A DNA stretch of 16,095 bases from Gammaproteobacteria bacterium (lineage in GTDB: Bacteria > Pseudomonadota > Gammaproteobacteria > Arenicellales > Arenicellaceae), in NCBI GenBank assembly GCA_030426005.1, contig JAUHZM010000038.1, positions 1 to 16,095 on the forward strand, in the 5' to 3' direction. Each line of letters starts with the position of its first letter. Position 1 is the stretch's first letter. This document shows, piece by piece, positions 7,490 to 15,577 of the stretch. The translations under genes were made by a program, and so were the position numbers. Under the pieces are notes generated by a model. It did not search any database. It worked only from the letters and a program-made list of their open reading frames with translations, and was not told the origin of the DNA.

Positions 7490-8848
7490 ATGAATAAGAA
7501 TACCAAACGCCTACCACTAACGAACCACCTGACATCGGTAACTCGGCCGATCAATATGGTGCTTCTGCTGACTGTTTGTTGGGCAGGGCCGGCGCTCAGC
7601 GAAACGCTTGACGTTCAGCTTGAAGTCAAAACAAATTATCGTTATAGCGAACAAACCCGATTTCCGACCGGCTTTCCTTTTCGCCCAGTCGACCTACCCG
7701 TCGGCGCGGAATCTGCCTTTATTGAAACGGTCGACGAAGGCGGTCATGCTGAAATTTCACTGATCAGTGCGGCAGGCAAATGGCAACTCGCGGATGCCTT
7801 ACAACTGCAATTTAAGGTCGATGCGATTGACCTGTATGACCGTAACCCAACGTCTGGCGACCATAAAATTGACGTGGACGCCCTATTTCTGCGCTACGGG
7901 GATGCCTTTGGAGCCACGCGTATTCCGACCCGCAACAGCGCCTATGCTCAGATCGGCAAATTTAAAAAATTCGAACAGCAGCGTGAGCGCCGCACTGAAA
8001 GCTACGGTGTGGTCTCCACCGCATTCAACCGCTTGGAGGACAGCGGGATTGAAGCCGGGTTTGATCTGGCCTCAGGTTTTTACGGTCGCGTAAGTTACAC
8101 CACTGGCAACCCGGTGTTTATTCGCGATGCACATGCTTTGGCCGGTGAGAATGGCACCGACGAGTTCCGTGTGCCCCCCAATACCAATCCCGACCCCAAA
8201 CTGAAAAGCGGTATCGTCATGCTGTACGACGCTGAGGTCGAGGACTTTGATTTATCCAGTAACCCTGAACTCGGTGTCGGGCTCGGGTATCGCTTCAATT
8301 CAGCCGATCAGAAACACCGACTCGGTTTGCTTGCCTATCACTATGAACGCGACATGGCCGCAACACGCAAGTTAAATGGTACCTTTTATGGCGGCGACTT
8401 GGATCTCCTCGACCTAAGTGAAGTCCCGGGCGCTGAAGGGATTCGTTTGCCGACGACCTCTACCGAGAAAACCGAGAGTGGCTTTAATGCCTGGTACTAT
8501 GTTGGTGACTTCGCTCTGTTCTCACAATATGTGAAACAGGACTTGGCTGGTCTGGATCGCGATGGGTTCGAGGTGGAAGCTAGCTATGTGTTTAATACCC
8601 CGATCGCGATCACACCCGTGATCCGCTACTCCAGACTCAATAACAATTTTGCCGGTCATCCTGCTTTTCCGACCCCGAGCCTGACCTGGGATTGGCGCAA
8701 AGTCGACTACGCGGTCAATATTGATTTTTCCGAACGGCTGCGACTCATCATCGAGTATGCAGACAATCAGGTTGAACGCGCTGGTCGCTGGGAAGACCAC
8801 GATGAATTACTGCTGACTTTGCGTTGGCAAATGGGCTTTAAGCGATAG
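7490..8848 (+). CDS. Outer-membrane beta-barrel protein, porin-like
   Basis: From the ATG at 7490 the product has 452 residues. The frame can be extended to a TTG at 7364 inside the phosphatase gene, but 7490 gives a plausible signal peptide: basic n-region, hydrophobic VLLLTVCWAG, cleavage after ALS at residue 37. Cys30 is preceded by Val, so it is not a lipobox. The mature part is dominated by alternating amphipathic strands with aromatic girdle residues, for example LQFKVDAIDLYD, FYGRVSYTTG, LGYRF, AWYYVGDFALFSQY and YAVNIDFSERLRLIIEYA. The end, LLLTLRWQMGFKR, resembles a closing beta-signal with two extra basic residues. This is a barrel of perhaps 16-18 strands; I cannot assign a named family or cargo. 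It follows the phosphatase by 73 bases and probably shares the operon, which is unusual company for an outer-membrane protein. Confidence 0.85.
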   Translation: MNKNTKRLPLTNHLTSVTRPINMVLLLTVCWAGPALSETLDVQLEVKTNYRYSEQTRFPTGFPFRPVDLPVGAESAFIETVDEGGHAEISLISAAGKWQLADALQLQFKVDAIDLYDRNPTSGDHKIDVDALFLRYGDAFGATRIPTRNSAYAQIGKFKKFEQQRERRTESYGVVSTAFNRLEDSGIEAGFDLASGFYGRVSYTTGNPVFIRDAHALAGENGTDEFRVPPNTNPDPKLKSGIVMLYDAEVEDFDLSSNPELGVGLGYRFNSADQKHRLGLLAYHYERDMAATRKLNGTFYGGDLDLLDLSEVPGAEGIRLPTTSTEKTESGFNAWYYVGDFALFSQYVKQDLAGLDRDGFEVEASYVFNTPIAITPVIRYSRLNNNFAGHPAFPTPSLTWDWRKVDYAVNIDFSERLRLIIEYADNQVERAGRWEDHDELLLTLRWQMGFKR

Positions 8849-8853
8849 TCGAT

Positions 8854-10950
8854 CTAGACCTGACTGAGTTGCTCCAACATCTCGCGTACCGATTGATATC
8901 GGTTCGCGGGGTTCTTCTCAGTAGCCTTACGAATAATCTGTTCTAAGTCGCCGGTAATCAAACCTTCAACACCCTGAATGAGCGGTAGATCCTGATGCAC
9001 ATGCATCTCTGCCAACTTCATGAGATCGTTAGTCGTAAATGGCGGCTGGCCGCTTAACAAGGTATATAAAATGATTCCAATCGCGTAGATGTCGGTGCGC
9101 TGATCCAACTCTTCGTTCAGAAACTGTTCCGGTGCCATATACCGCGGCGTCCCCATAATCTTGCTGCCGGATTGCGCTGTCGGGTTTACTTCGTGACTCG
9201 CTACACTGCGCGCCAATCCGAAGTCCATGATCTTAAGAATACCCTGCCGATTGACCATCATGTTTCCTGGCTTTAAGTCGAGGTGGATGACCCCCTCCTC
9301 GTGCGCTGCGTTCATCGCAGAACAGATCTGCCGCCCCATTAGCAGCGCAATGTAACGATCCTGCGCACCACGTTTGCGGAGCAACTGATCCAGATCGTAA
9401 CCCGGAACATACTCCATGCTGATATAGGTAAACTCGTCCCAGTTACCCATATCAAACGTGCGCAAAATATTGCGGTGCGTGATCCGACGCGCTAGGCGGA
9501 TCTCTTCTTTGATACTGAGTGCATCGTTGTCGGAAAATAGATCGCGTGGTAGTAATTTTAACGCGGTACGCTCATCGAGTTCACGATCCTGCACGAGCAA
9601 CACTTGGCCCATCGCACCACGACCAATCGGCTTTAACACCTCATATCGATCTGCAATCACCGTACCTGAGTCTATCGACGGTACCGACGTGCCCGCCTGA
9701 TCTGCACTCGAAGCGGCAGCAGCGTGTTCAAGCGTCTCATCCAGCGGTATCCCCACATCCAATTCACTGCTGGCCAATGCCGAGTCGGTATTCAGCTCAT
9801 TGGAGATTTGCGCGAGATAATTTTCCAACTCCGCCTTTTCTTTTAGCGTATTCCCCATATCCACCACGGCGCGGTACAAGGTGCCAATTTCGTCGCTGGT
9901 TTTGGGTGCAGAATCTTTACTCGGAAAAATCCCTTCCCGAATATCACCGGTGACAGAAACCAGTTCTATGATCGGACGACTAATGCGAAACGCCACAAAC
10001 GCCGCCAGTATAAAGGCCACGATCAGGCACAGACCGCCAATCACCAGTACGGTATTCTGAATTCGCGTGAACGGGGCAAGCAGATCAGCACTGGAACGAA
10101 GAATTAGTACAAACCCCAAAGGATCTCCGCCAGCATTTCCTACCCGCTGCGCAACCGCGAAATACTCTTGGTCATTCAGGGTCATCTGGATATTTTGCAC
10201 AGCGGCTTCACTGTTAAACATCGGCTGCCAACGGGCGCTGTCAGACTCAAAATACTGATTCAGTGCGGTGTTTAACGCGTCGTCGGTGACGTAGATATTG
10301 TTCACACCACTGACTTGACGACTGGCGTCACGCGCAAAACTGAAGAACCCGATGTCACTGACTGTCAACGAGACGATTTCATTCGCCATCTCACTGCTAA
10401 ATTCATAGGCCAGCGCCACCGTTCCTCGCACCACATCGGTAGCGACATTGTCGAAGATCGGCTCGGTGACAATCTGCATTAAGCGCCCCTGGCTCAGGAA
10501 ATAACCCTGACCAGACTTACCCGACAAGGCGGCATCGAAAAATGGCGCTTTCCCGGCCATATTTTGCCCAACCGCATTTGGGCGGTCTGATCGTGCCAAG
10601 ATGTTCCCAGCACCATCGGTAAAAAACAGAATGTCAAAGTCCAGCTGTTTCTGGAATTCTAGGCTCTGGTCTTGCAGTGTTAATACTTCGCTTTCATATA
10701 CCAGTGGCAATATGCGACTGTCGCGCGCAATGCTTCTGGCCACTTCACCGATTGAATTAAATCGGCTCTCAATTTTGGTATCGAGTACGGTACTGGATTG
10801 CCGCAGTGACTGACCAATCGTATCCGCCGAGACTTGTCGCGCTTGTACGCCGATCTGCCAGAAAGTCGTCAGAATCAGCGCACCAAAGGCAACCAATATT
10901 AGAAAAAACAGCTTCTCACGAAGCCCAAACCGAATTTTGGGGTTTGCCAT
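8854..10950 (-). CDS. Transmembrane receptor Ser/Thr protein kinase (Cache-like sensor, HAMP, Hanks-type kinase)
   Basis: The 698-residue protein has a membrane segment at about 12-33, a periplasmic region at about 34-298 with Cache-like features (FDILFFTDGAGNILARSD at 104-121, then GQGYF), a second membrane segment at about 299-322 and a HAMP linker at about 322-375 (RISRPI...DEIGTLYRAVVDM). A disordered segment precedes a complete kinase domain at 436-698. Kinase motifs: glycine loop IGRGAMGQV, Lys465, likely helix-C Glu483, catalytic HLDLKPGN with Asp558 and Asn563, DFG at 576-578, GTPRYMAPE ending at Glu608. Arg of HRD is replaced by Leu557, so this is a non-RD kinase, often less dependent on activation-loop phosphorylation. 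The layout is that of a chemoreceptor or histidine kinase with a Ser/Thr kinase output; PknB-type enzymes have the opposite order. The start overlaps the cupredoxin stop (TAATG), indicating coupled translation. FHA and PP2C partners are encoded opposite. Confidence 0.93.
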   Translation of the reverse strand: MANPKIRFGLREKLFFLILVAFGALILTTFWQIGVQARQVSADTIGQSLRQSSTVLDTKIESRFNSIGEVARSIARDSRILPLVYESEVLTLQDQSLEFQKQLDFDILFFTDGAGNILARSDRPNAVGQNMAGKAPFFDAALSGKSGQGYFLSQGRLMQIVTEPIFDNVATDVVRGTVALAYEFSSEMANEIVSLTVSDIGFFSFARDASRQVSGVNNIYVTDDALNTALNQYFESDSARWQPMFNSEAAVQNIQMTLNDQEYFAVAQRVGNAGGDPLGFVLILRSSADLLAPFTRIQNTVLVIGGLCLIVAFILAAFVAFRISRPIIELVSVTGDIREGIFPSKDSAPKTSDEIGTLYRAVVDMGNTLKEKAELENYLAQISNELNTDSALASSELDVGIPLDETLEHAAAASSADQAGTSVPSIDSGTVIADRYEVLKPIGRGAMGQVLLVQDRELDERTALKLLPRDLFSDNDALSIKEEIRLARRITHRNILRTFDMGNWDEFTYISMEYVPGYDLDQLLRKRGAQDRYIALLMGRQICSAMNAAHEEGVIHLDLKPGNMMVNRQGILKIMDFGLARSVASHEVNPTAQSGSKIMGTPRYMAPEQFLNEELDQRTDIYAIGIILYTLLSGQPPFTTNDLMKLAEMHVHQDLPLIQGVEGLITGDLEQIIRKATEKNPANRYQSVREMLEQLSQV

Positions 10951-12032
10951 TAGTAAAACTCATCTTCAAACAAGGTTGCGTTTTTAGAATATTTTCCCCC
11001 AAATTTATTCTTGTGCGGCTCAATCTTGAACGCCGTAGTATCGATCCGATCAACCAACTCGGTCGGCTTACCAGCACGAACCGTAATATCTCGCTTTGTC
11101 TCACCACGGATATTCCAAATGCTAATTTCATAGGCACCCGGTAACACATCGGGAATACGGTATTGCCCCTGATCATCCACCTTGGTGCTAAGCCCTTGAT
11201 TCCCGACCGCGATAAACGTCGCCATCTCGGAATGAATATTGCAGTAAATTTTCACCACGCCTGGCTCCTTGAGCGTGACAGCGCGTTTCAGTCCAGCGCC
11301 ATACGTTCCTAGGTCGAATGCGTTATTGCCTGACGACGAAAACACATTGTGTCGAATATTATCTTTGTTAACAAAAACCACCTGGTCGCCCGCATGAATC
11401 GTTGAGTATCGGGGTTGGTAGGTTTTGTTTTCCATATCGATAATATGCACCTGCGGCCGACGGTCGGTCTCATTTTGCGCCATCGCTTTAGGTGTTAGCG
11501 TGATCATTGTGCCTGTACTGGGCAGAACCTGGCCATCATCACCAGTCAGTGCCACTTTACCAGTTACCGAACCGTATTCAATCGCCACCTCTTTAGGCGC
11601 CGATTCAACCGGCGCATCACTGGCCACAGTCGCCACCTGCTTAGCTGGCTTCGCTCGTGGTGTTGGTTTCACCGTTGGTGACTTAGTGGCCACTTCAGTC
11701 GGCGCGTCAGTTTCTTCGACTTCTGTGTCGACCTCGGGAATTGGCTGGCTTGCCTGGTCAACCACAGCGGGGGCTTGCTCCTCCGGTCCCTCGCCCCCAT
11801 CATCCACATCACTTTCGGTTGGATACTGCTCTTCGGTGGTTACCAATGGTCCGACCTGTGCAGAACTGTTTCGGAACAAAATCCGGTCGACACCCGGAAT
11901 AAATGTAGTGCAGGATGTTAATAGCGAAGTCGCAAATATTACCGCAACGGCGGTTTGGATACGCTTTGAATCAAATGATGCTATGCGAACAAAAAACGGA
12001 GCTAATTTGAGTGACGTCACAGTAATTACCAC
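10950..12032 (-). CDS. Cupredoxin-domain lipoprotein, translationally coupled to the receptor kinase
   Basis: The product is about 360 residues from a GTG start; another GTG lies at residue 5 and no in-frame ATG or clear Shine-Dalgarno is present. A long n-region and hydrophobic stretch lead to lipobox LTSC with Cys41, so it is a lipoprotein. Residues 60-150 are a low-complexity linker rich in Pro, Glu, Ala, Thr and Val, suited to span periplasm. Residues about 195-277 form a plastocyanin-like domain with a full type-1 copper set: His228 (RHNVF), then Cys264, His267 and Met270 in YCNIHSEM. A C-terminal carboxypeptidase-regulatory-like beta domain (about 283-330, GQYRIPDVLPGAYEI) and a basic tail follow. 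Similar cupredoxins are often annotated 'methylamine utilization protein', which need not reflect function. The TAA overlaps the kinase ATG by one base, so the two are probably made together; a role presenting copper or electrons to the sensor is inference. Confidence 0.88.
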   Translation of the reverse strand: MVITVTSLKLAPFFVRIASFDSKRIQTAVAVIFATSLLTSCTTFIPGVDRILFRNSSAQVGPLVTTEEQYPTESDVDDGGEGPEEQAPAVVDQASQPIPEVDTEVEETDAPTEVATKSPTVKPTPRAKPAKQVATVASDAPVESAPKEVAIEYGSVTGKVALTGDDGQVLPSTGTMITLTPKAMAQNETDRRPQVHIIDMENKTYQPRYSTIHAGDQVVFVNKDNIRHNVFSSSGNNAFDLGTYGAGLKRAVTLKEPGVVKIYCNIHSEMATFIAVGNQGLSTKVDDQGQYRIPDVLPGAYEISIWNIRGETKRDITVRAGKPTELVDRIDTTAFKIEPHKNKFGGKYSKNATLFEDEFY

Positions 12033-12102
12033 ATGAACAAGTAGGTCGTAGCGATAAAAGGTACAACGATCACACGCTTAGAGCAATCACCCAAGCACGA
12101 TT

Positions 12103-13191
12103 TCATTGGTGTTTGGGCTTGAGAAAGTAGCTAGCAGGTAGCTCTGCAGTGAACTGCTGTAGAGTGAACTCGGTGTCTGGTTTTCCTATCGCCGTGAGAG
12201 TACAGTCACCGTAAGCCTCAGGTACAATGTACTCTCGGTCGAGAACAACCGGAAGCACCGCATGGCGTGCACTACAATAGAGTTTGAGTTCATCTAGTTG
12301 ACCATTAACGTCGTGCAAGCTGAATCGGTTTAGGAACAGATCTATATTCCATGTTCCGCCTCGACCAACTCGCGCATCCAAACCGTAGAGGAGAGGTTCC
12401 CGTCTCAGAAGGTCGATTTGCTCGTACAGCTCCTGGAATTCACGCTGGACGTCTCCAGTCTCGTCCAATTGCGCCATCTTCGTATACGTATTCCTTGCCG
12501 CAGCATAATCTTGGACAAGTACTTCCAGAGAAAATTTCATTTTCAACGAACTTAAGAACAAGTTTTTGGGTAAATATTTTTCTTGGCGGCGGCCTTCAAG
12601 TGCACGCGACAAATACCCAAGTTGCTCTGCATGAGACGCGTTTTCAGCAACTGCGTATTTAAACTTAGCTAGATTCAAATAGGCATCTTCATACAAGTTA
12701 TTGACTCCGACCTGGACAAGCTTCTTCATCATTTTTTGCGCTTTTTTTAAGTCTCCCTTGTCAATACTACGCATAAGCAAACGGTATTTGCGCACAAAGG
12801 CCTTAGAGGCCGCAGGTTCACTATCCCTCAGCTCGAATCGGAAACGTTGCAGCACACTGGAATCTACCGCGACGCCATCCAGTGTCGCTGGCTGATATTT
12901 CGCATTGCTTACAGCCTCAACAGCCTGGGTGGCAAAATTTTGATGACCAGACAGCTCTAATACGCGGATATCAAACGGATGGCCATCTTTACCTACCATA
13001 AAAATCAACTCGACCCAGGCCTCTTGTTGTCGCATAGCTGAAATCGTAGGGTACTCAACTGTGAGACTGCCGGGAATCAAAACAGGGGCTTCAATCTGCC
13101 CAACCGGTCTTCCCTCGGATGCAGCATTAACCAAAGAGGGAAAACAAACCTGTAACACTACTATTAGTAAAATCCATTTCAATCGAATCAT
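12103..13191 (-). CDS. Secreted TonB C-terminal-domain protein with helical-repeat region
   Basis: The 362-residue protein has a cleavable signal peptide (residues 1-23, VNA|AS). Residues about 35-122 match the TonB C-terminal fold: YPTISAMRQQEAWVELIFMV, a central VLELSGHQNF, then AVEAVSNAKYQPA and RFRFEL. It lacks TonB's N-terminal anchor and proline-rich stalk, so it should be free in the periplasm and is unlikely to be an energy transducer. Residues about 128-265 are alpha-helical and basic, TPR-like (KKAQKMMKKLVQ, EDAYLNLAKFKYA). A C-terminal beta region (268-362) has two cysteines, Cys306 and Cys330, that could form a disulfide. The gene precedes the cupredoxin gene by 70 bases on the same strand with no terminator visible. 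Some stretches are A+T-rich (the rows starting at 12541, 12661 and 12721 have 21-23 G+C in 60). Function unknown; peptidoglycan or protein binding is possible. Confidence 0.83.
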   Translation of the reverse strand: MIRLKWILLIVVLQVCFPSLVNAASEGRPVGQIEAPVLIPGSLTVEYPTISAMRQQEAWVELIFMVGKDGHPFDIRVLELSGHQNFATQAVEAVSNAKYQPATLDGVAVDSSVLQRFRFELRDSEPAASKAFVRKYRLLMRSIDKGDLKKAQKMMKKLVQVGVNNLYEDAYLNLAKFKYAVAENASHAEQLGYLSRALEGRRQEKYLPKNLFLSSLKMKFSLEVLVQDYAAARNTYTKMAQLDETGDVQREFQELYEQIDLLRREPLLYGLDARVGRGGTWNIDLFLNRFSLHDVNGQLDELKLYCSARHAVLPVVLDREYIVPEAYGDCTLTAIGKPDTEFTLQQFTAELPASYFLKPKHQ

Positions 13192-13252
13192 TTAACGCCG
13201 CCAATTCTATTATTCTGCGCCCGTATTATTTCACGGTCCGGTATCGACTTTA

Positions 13253-13930
13253 CTACTGCTGCTCGCAAATCTTACGAAAACCGGCCGCCATAAACGACGC
13301 CATACGTTCCTTAACAGCGGTAAAATCTTCGGATTTGCAGACCCCACCTGAGAGCTTGTCGATCCGGCCAGTTCGAGCCAACGTCAATACTAAGGCTCCG
13401 CTGACAAAGTGGTAGCACCAGAAAATATCGGCCTCGGATGCTTTTGGCAACGCTTTCTTTAGAATCTCAACCAAACGAAGCACCACTGGATCGAAGTGTT
13501 CATCCATCATTTCGGCGCCCCACTCTGGAGTGTTAGCAACCTGCGCACCCAATGCGCCATAATTCTTCCAGCTCTCGCCGCCTTGGATATACAAATCAAG
13601 GTCGGTGTCCAAAAATGCATGCAATGCACCTTCAATTGTGGGCTTGCCCTTGGTGGCAGCATCGTACTCATCCAGTGCCTGCATACGTCGAGCACTGGTG
13701 ACGACTGCACGACGTGCGAAGACCTTGTCAAACAAGGTCTTCTTATCTGAGAAATAGTAATTCAATAATGTGTGGTGAACCCCAACACGATTGGCTACAT
13801 CTTTTAAAGTGACACCATGGAAGCCGTGTTTGGAGAAGAGGTATTCTGCTTCGTCCAAGATTTGTTCGATGGTCTGTGCGCGTTGCTCCGCTTTGGTTAC
13901 TCGTCTTCTAACGCTTGGTTGTTTTGCCAA
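13253..13930 (-). CDS. TetR/AcrR-family transcriptional regulator
   Basis: The 225-residue protein has a typical TetR N-terminal DNA-binding domain: a basic tail (RRRVTKAEQRAQ), helix 1 with ILDEAEYLFSKHGF, and the helix-turn-helix VTLKDVANRVGVHHTLLNYY followed by FSDKKTLFDKVF. The helical C-terminal ligand and dimer domain includes YHFVSGALVLTLARTGRID. The start is TTG at 13930; no ATG or GTG precedes the DNA-binding domain in this frame before an upstream stop, and AAGG lies 8 bases before the TTG. A weak start suits a low-abundance repressor. It lies 45 bases downstream of the acyl-CoA ligase gene on the same strand, so its likely target is its own operon and its likely effector an acyl-CoA or the free acid, by analogy with other TetR-ligase pairs. 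I cannot assign it to a named member. Confidence 0.92.
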   Translation of the reverse strand: MAKQPSVRRRVTKAEQRAQTIEQILDEAEYLFSKHGFHGVTLKDVANRVGVHHTLLNYYFSDKKTLFDKVFARRAVVTSARRMQALDEYDAATKGKPTIEGALHAFLDTDLDLYIQGGESWKNYGALGAQVANTPEWGAEMMDEHFDPVVLRLVEILKKALPKASEADIFWCYHFVSGALVLTLARTGRIDKLSGGVCKSEDFTAVKERMASFMAAGFRKICEQQ

Positions 13931-13938
13931 AATTACTA

Positions 13939-13942
13939 CCTT
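13939..13942 (-). promoter_or_regulatory. Ribosome binding site supporting the TTG start of the TetR gene
   Basis: AAGG on the minus strand is 8 bases before the TTG at 13930. With no in-frame ATG or GTG available between the upstream stop and the helix-turn-helix, it supports TTG initiation. Confidence 0.5.
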
Positions 13943-13975
13943 TGTTTGTTGGTCGTGCTACCTCTCACGTCACGG

Positions 13976-15577
13976 TCAATCCATTGGCGCAGAATACTCT
14001 GCACGAAGCTTGTTTTTATCAATCTTCCCCGTTGTTGCTAAAGGCATCGTGTTCAGCCTGTATATACCGTCCGGAATCCACCATTTGGGTACTTGTGCAG
14101 CCAAGGTTTCCAAAATCGCGTCGTCACTTAAGGTTTGTTGGCGTCGCATCTCCAGCAGAAGAATTGGTCGTTCGCCCCATTTCGCATCGACACGGCCAAT
14201 CACCGCAGCGAGCGATACCTCAGGTAGTGCACCAACAATCCGTTCAATTTCTGCAGGATTTATCCACTCGCCACCAGACTTAATCAAGTCTTTGGCCCGC
14301 CCGGTTATGTACAGCTGTCCTCCTTCATCTATTTTAGCCAAGTCCCCGGTAATAAACCAGCCACGCGCGTTCTCAGCAGGATCTTTATGCCCAAAATAGC
14401 GGTTGATCACGCTGGATCCACGCACCACCAGGTGACCTTCTTGGTCGCGCTGTTGCGTCAGCGGCTTGCCTGTCGCGTCTGTGATCGCCAGGTCAACACC
14501 TAGCGGCGGTTTACCCGAAGCACCGGCATGACTGGCCGTGCTGTACGGGGCAGTAATACTTCCGAGCGGTGACAGTTCAGTCATGCCCCAACTAGTCTGT
14601 ACGCGCACACCAAGTGTCGACTCAATTCGTGTTAAGACCGCTGATGGCAGGGGCGCGCCGCCCATAATAATGCGCTCCAACGAGGGCAATTCAATTCGTT
14701 GACTCTCAACATATTCCACCAATCCTAGCCAGACTGTTGGCACACCAACGCATATGGTCACTTCTTCCTGCGCAATAGTGTTGGCCAACAGCTCACTATG
14801 TAGATCACGACCGGGCAGAATTAACGATGCCCCAGCTCCGAGTGCCGCAAATGGCAGTCCCCAGGCGTTGGCATGGAACAAGGGTGTAGCGACTAATATG
14901 GTTTCTCGCTCCGCCACCGCCATGGTCGAGGCATGCATTAAGCGTTGAGCATGTAGATAACTCGAACGATGCGTGTAGGTGACACCTTTAGGGGCACCGG
15001 TGGTGCCTGATGTAAAACACAAGCCTGCTGGTGCCGTTTCAGGAAAATTGCCCCACAGCAACTCATCCGAAATTTCGCCTGACACGTCTGCCTGCTCAAT
15101 CAGTCGCAGCGTAGGCCAATCAGCAAAACACGCTGGATCAATAGCGCCATCCATCACCACTACGGTTTCGAGGTCGAGCTGGTGAGTCAGCATATCCTGC
15201 ACCAAGGCTTGTTGATCCGCGCTAACGATGAGTACACGCGCGTCGGCCTGACGCACCATCATCACCAGCTGCTCAGCACTGACTCTCGGATTCAAGGTCA
15301 GACACACAGCCCCAATATTCATAATCGAATACCATGCTTCTAGGTGTGACTGTGTGTTCCAAGCAAGTGTCGCCACATGTTCGCCCTGTCCAACACCTAG
15401 TTCTGACAAGCCATGAGACAAACGTTGGCAACGGCGATGAAACTGCGCAAACGAACTTCGAACAACCTGACCCTTACTTAATGTTGTGACGATTTTGGCA
15501 TTTGGGTACCACTTTGCGCCGTGCGATAGAAACCGATCCAGCGTCAACGGGTAATCCTGCATCTCACCATTAATCAT
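13976..15577 (-). CDS. AMP-forming acyl-CoA ligase (medium/long-chain fatty acid or alkylpropionate type)
   Basis: The 533-residue enzyme belongs to the ANL adenylating superfamily: it activates a carboxylic acid with ATP to an acyl-adenylate, then transfers the acyl group to CoA. Motifs in order: phosphate loop TSGTTGAPKG (189-198), WGMTELS (329-335), GWFITGDL (406-413), GRAKDLIKSGGEWINPAEIE (426-445) and the catalytic Lys518 in TTGKIDKNKL. Length is normal. The opening MQDYPLTLDRFL resembles ligases related to AlkK and to 3-methylthiopropionyl-CoA ligase (DmdB); the chain length of the substrate cannot be read from the sequence. The frame extends to 15811, but that segment overlaps the esterase gene and looks non-coding. 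The ATG at 15577 has GGAAG six bases upstream and overlaps the esterase stop by 8 bases, so the two genes are translationally linked. A second ATG at 15562 is possible. Confidence 0.93.
   Translation of the reverse strand: MINGEMQDYPLTLDRFLSHGAKWYPNAKIVTTLSKGQVVRSSFAQFHRRCQRLSHGLSELGVGQGEHVATLAWNTQSHLEAWYSIMNIGAVCLTLNPRVSAEQLVMMVRQADARVLIVSADQQALVQDMLTHQLDLETVVVMDGAIDPACFADWPTLRLIEQADVSGEISDELLWGNFPETAPAGLCFTSGTTGAPKGVTYTHRSSYLHAQRLMHASTMAVAERETILVATPLFHANAWGLPFAALGAGASLILPGRDLHSELLANTIAQEEVTICVGVPTVWLGLVEYVESQRIELPSLERIIMGGAPLPSAVLTRIESTLGVRVQTSWGMTELSPLGSITAPYSTASHAGASGKPPLGVDLAITDATGKPLTQQRDQEGHLVVRGSSVINRYFGHKDPAENARGWFITGDLAKIDEGGQLYITGRAKDLIKSGGEWINPAEIERIVGALPEVSLAAVIGRVDAKWGERPILLLEMRRQQTLSDDAILETLAAQVPKWWIPDGIYRLNTMPLATTGKIDKNKLRAEYSAPMD

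Noticed and set aside
5911..10950. Type VI secretion regulatory trio (FHA, PppA and PpkA)
   Set aside because: No Tss/Hcp/VgrG gene is visible in the window, and the kinase has a Cache-HAMP front end. The trio appears independent of secretion here, though genes elsewhere cannot be excluded.
12011..12020. Perfect palindrome GTGACGTCAC near the start of the cupredoxin gene
   Set aside because: It lies within codons at the N-terminus, is only ten bases, and has no partner site nearby; chance is sufficient.
11425..12036. Long plus-strand reading frame of about 200 codons opposite the cupredoxin gene
   Set aside because: It is a Ser/Val/Thr-rich mirror of the lipoprotein's repetitive Pro/Glu/Ala linker, without domain features.
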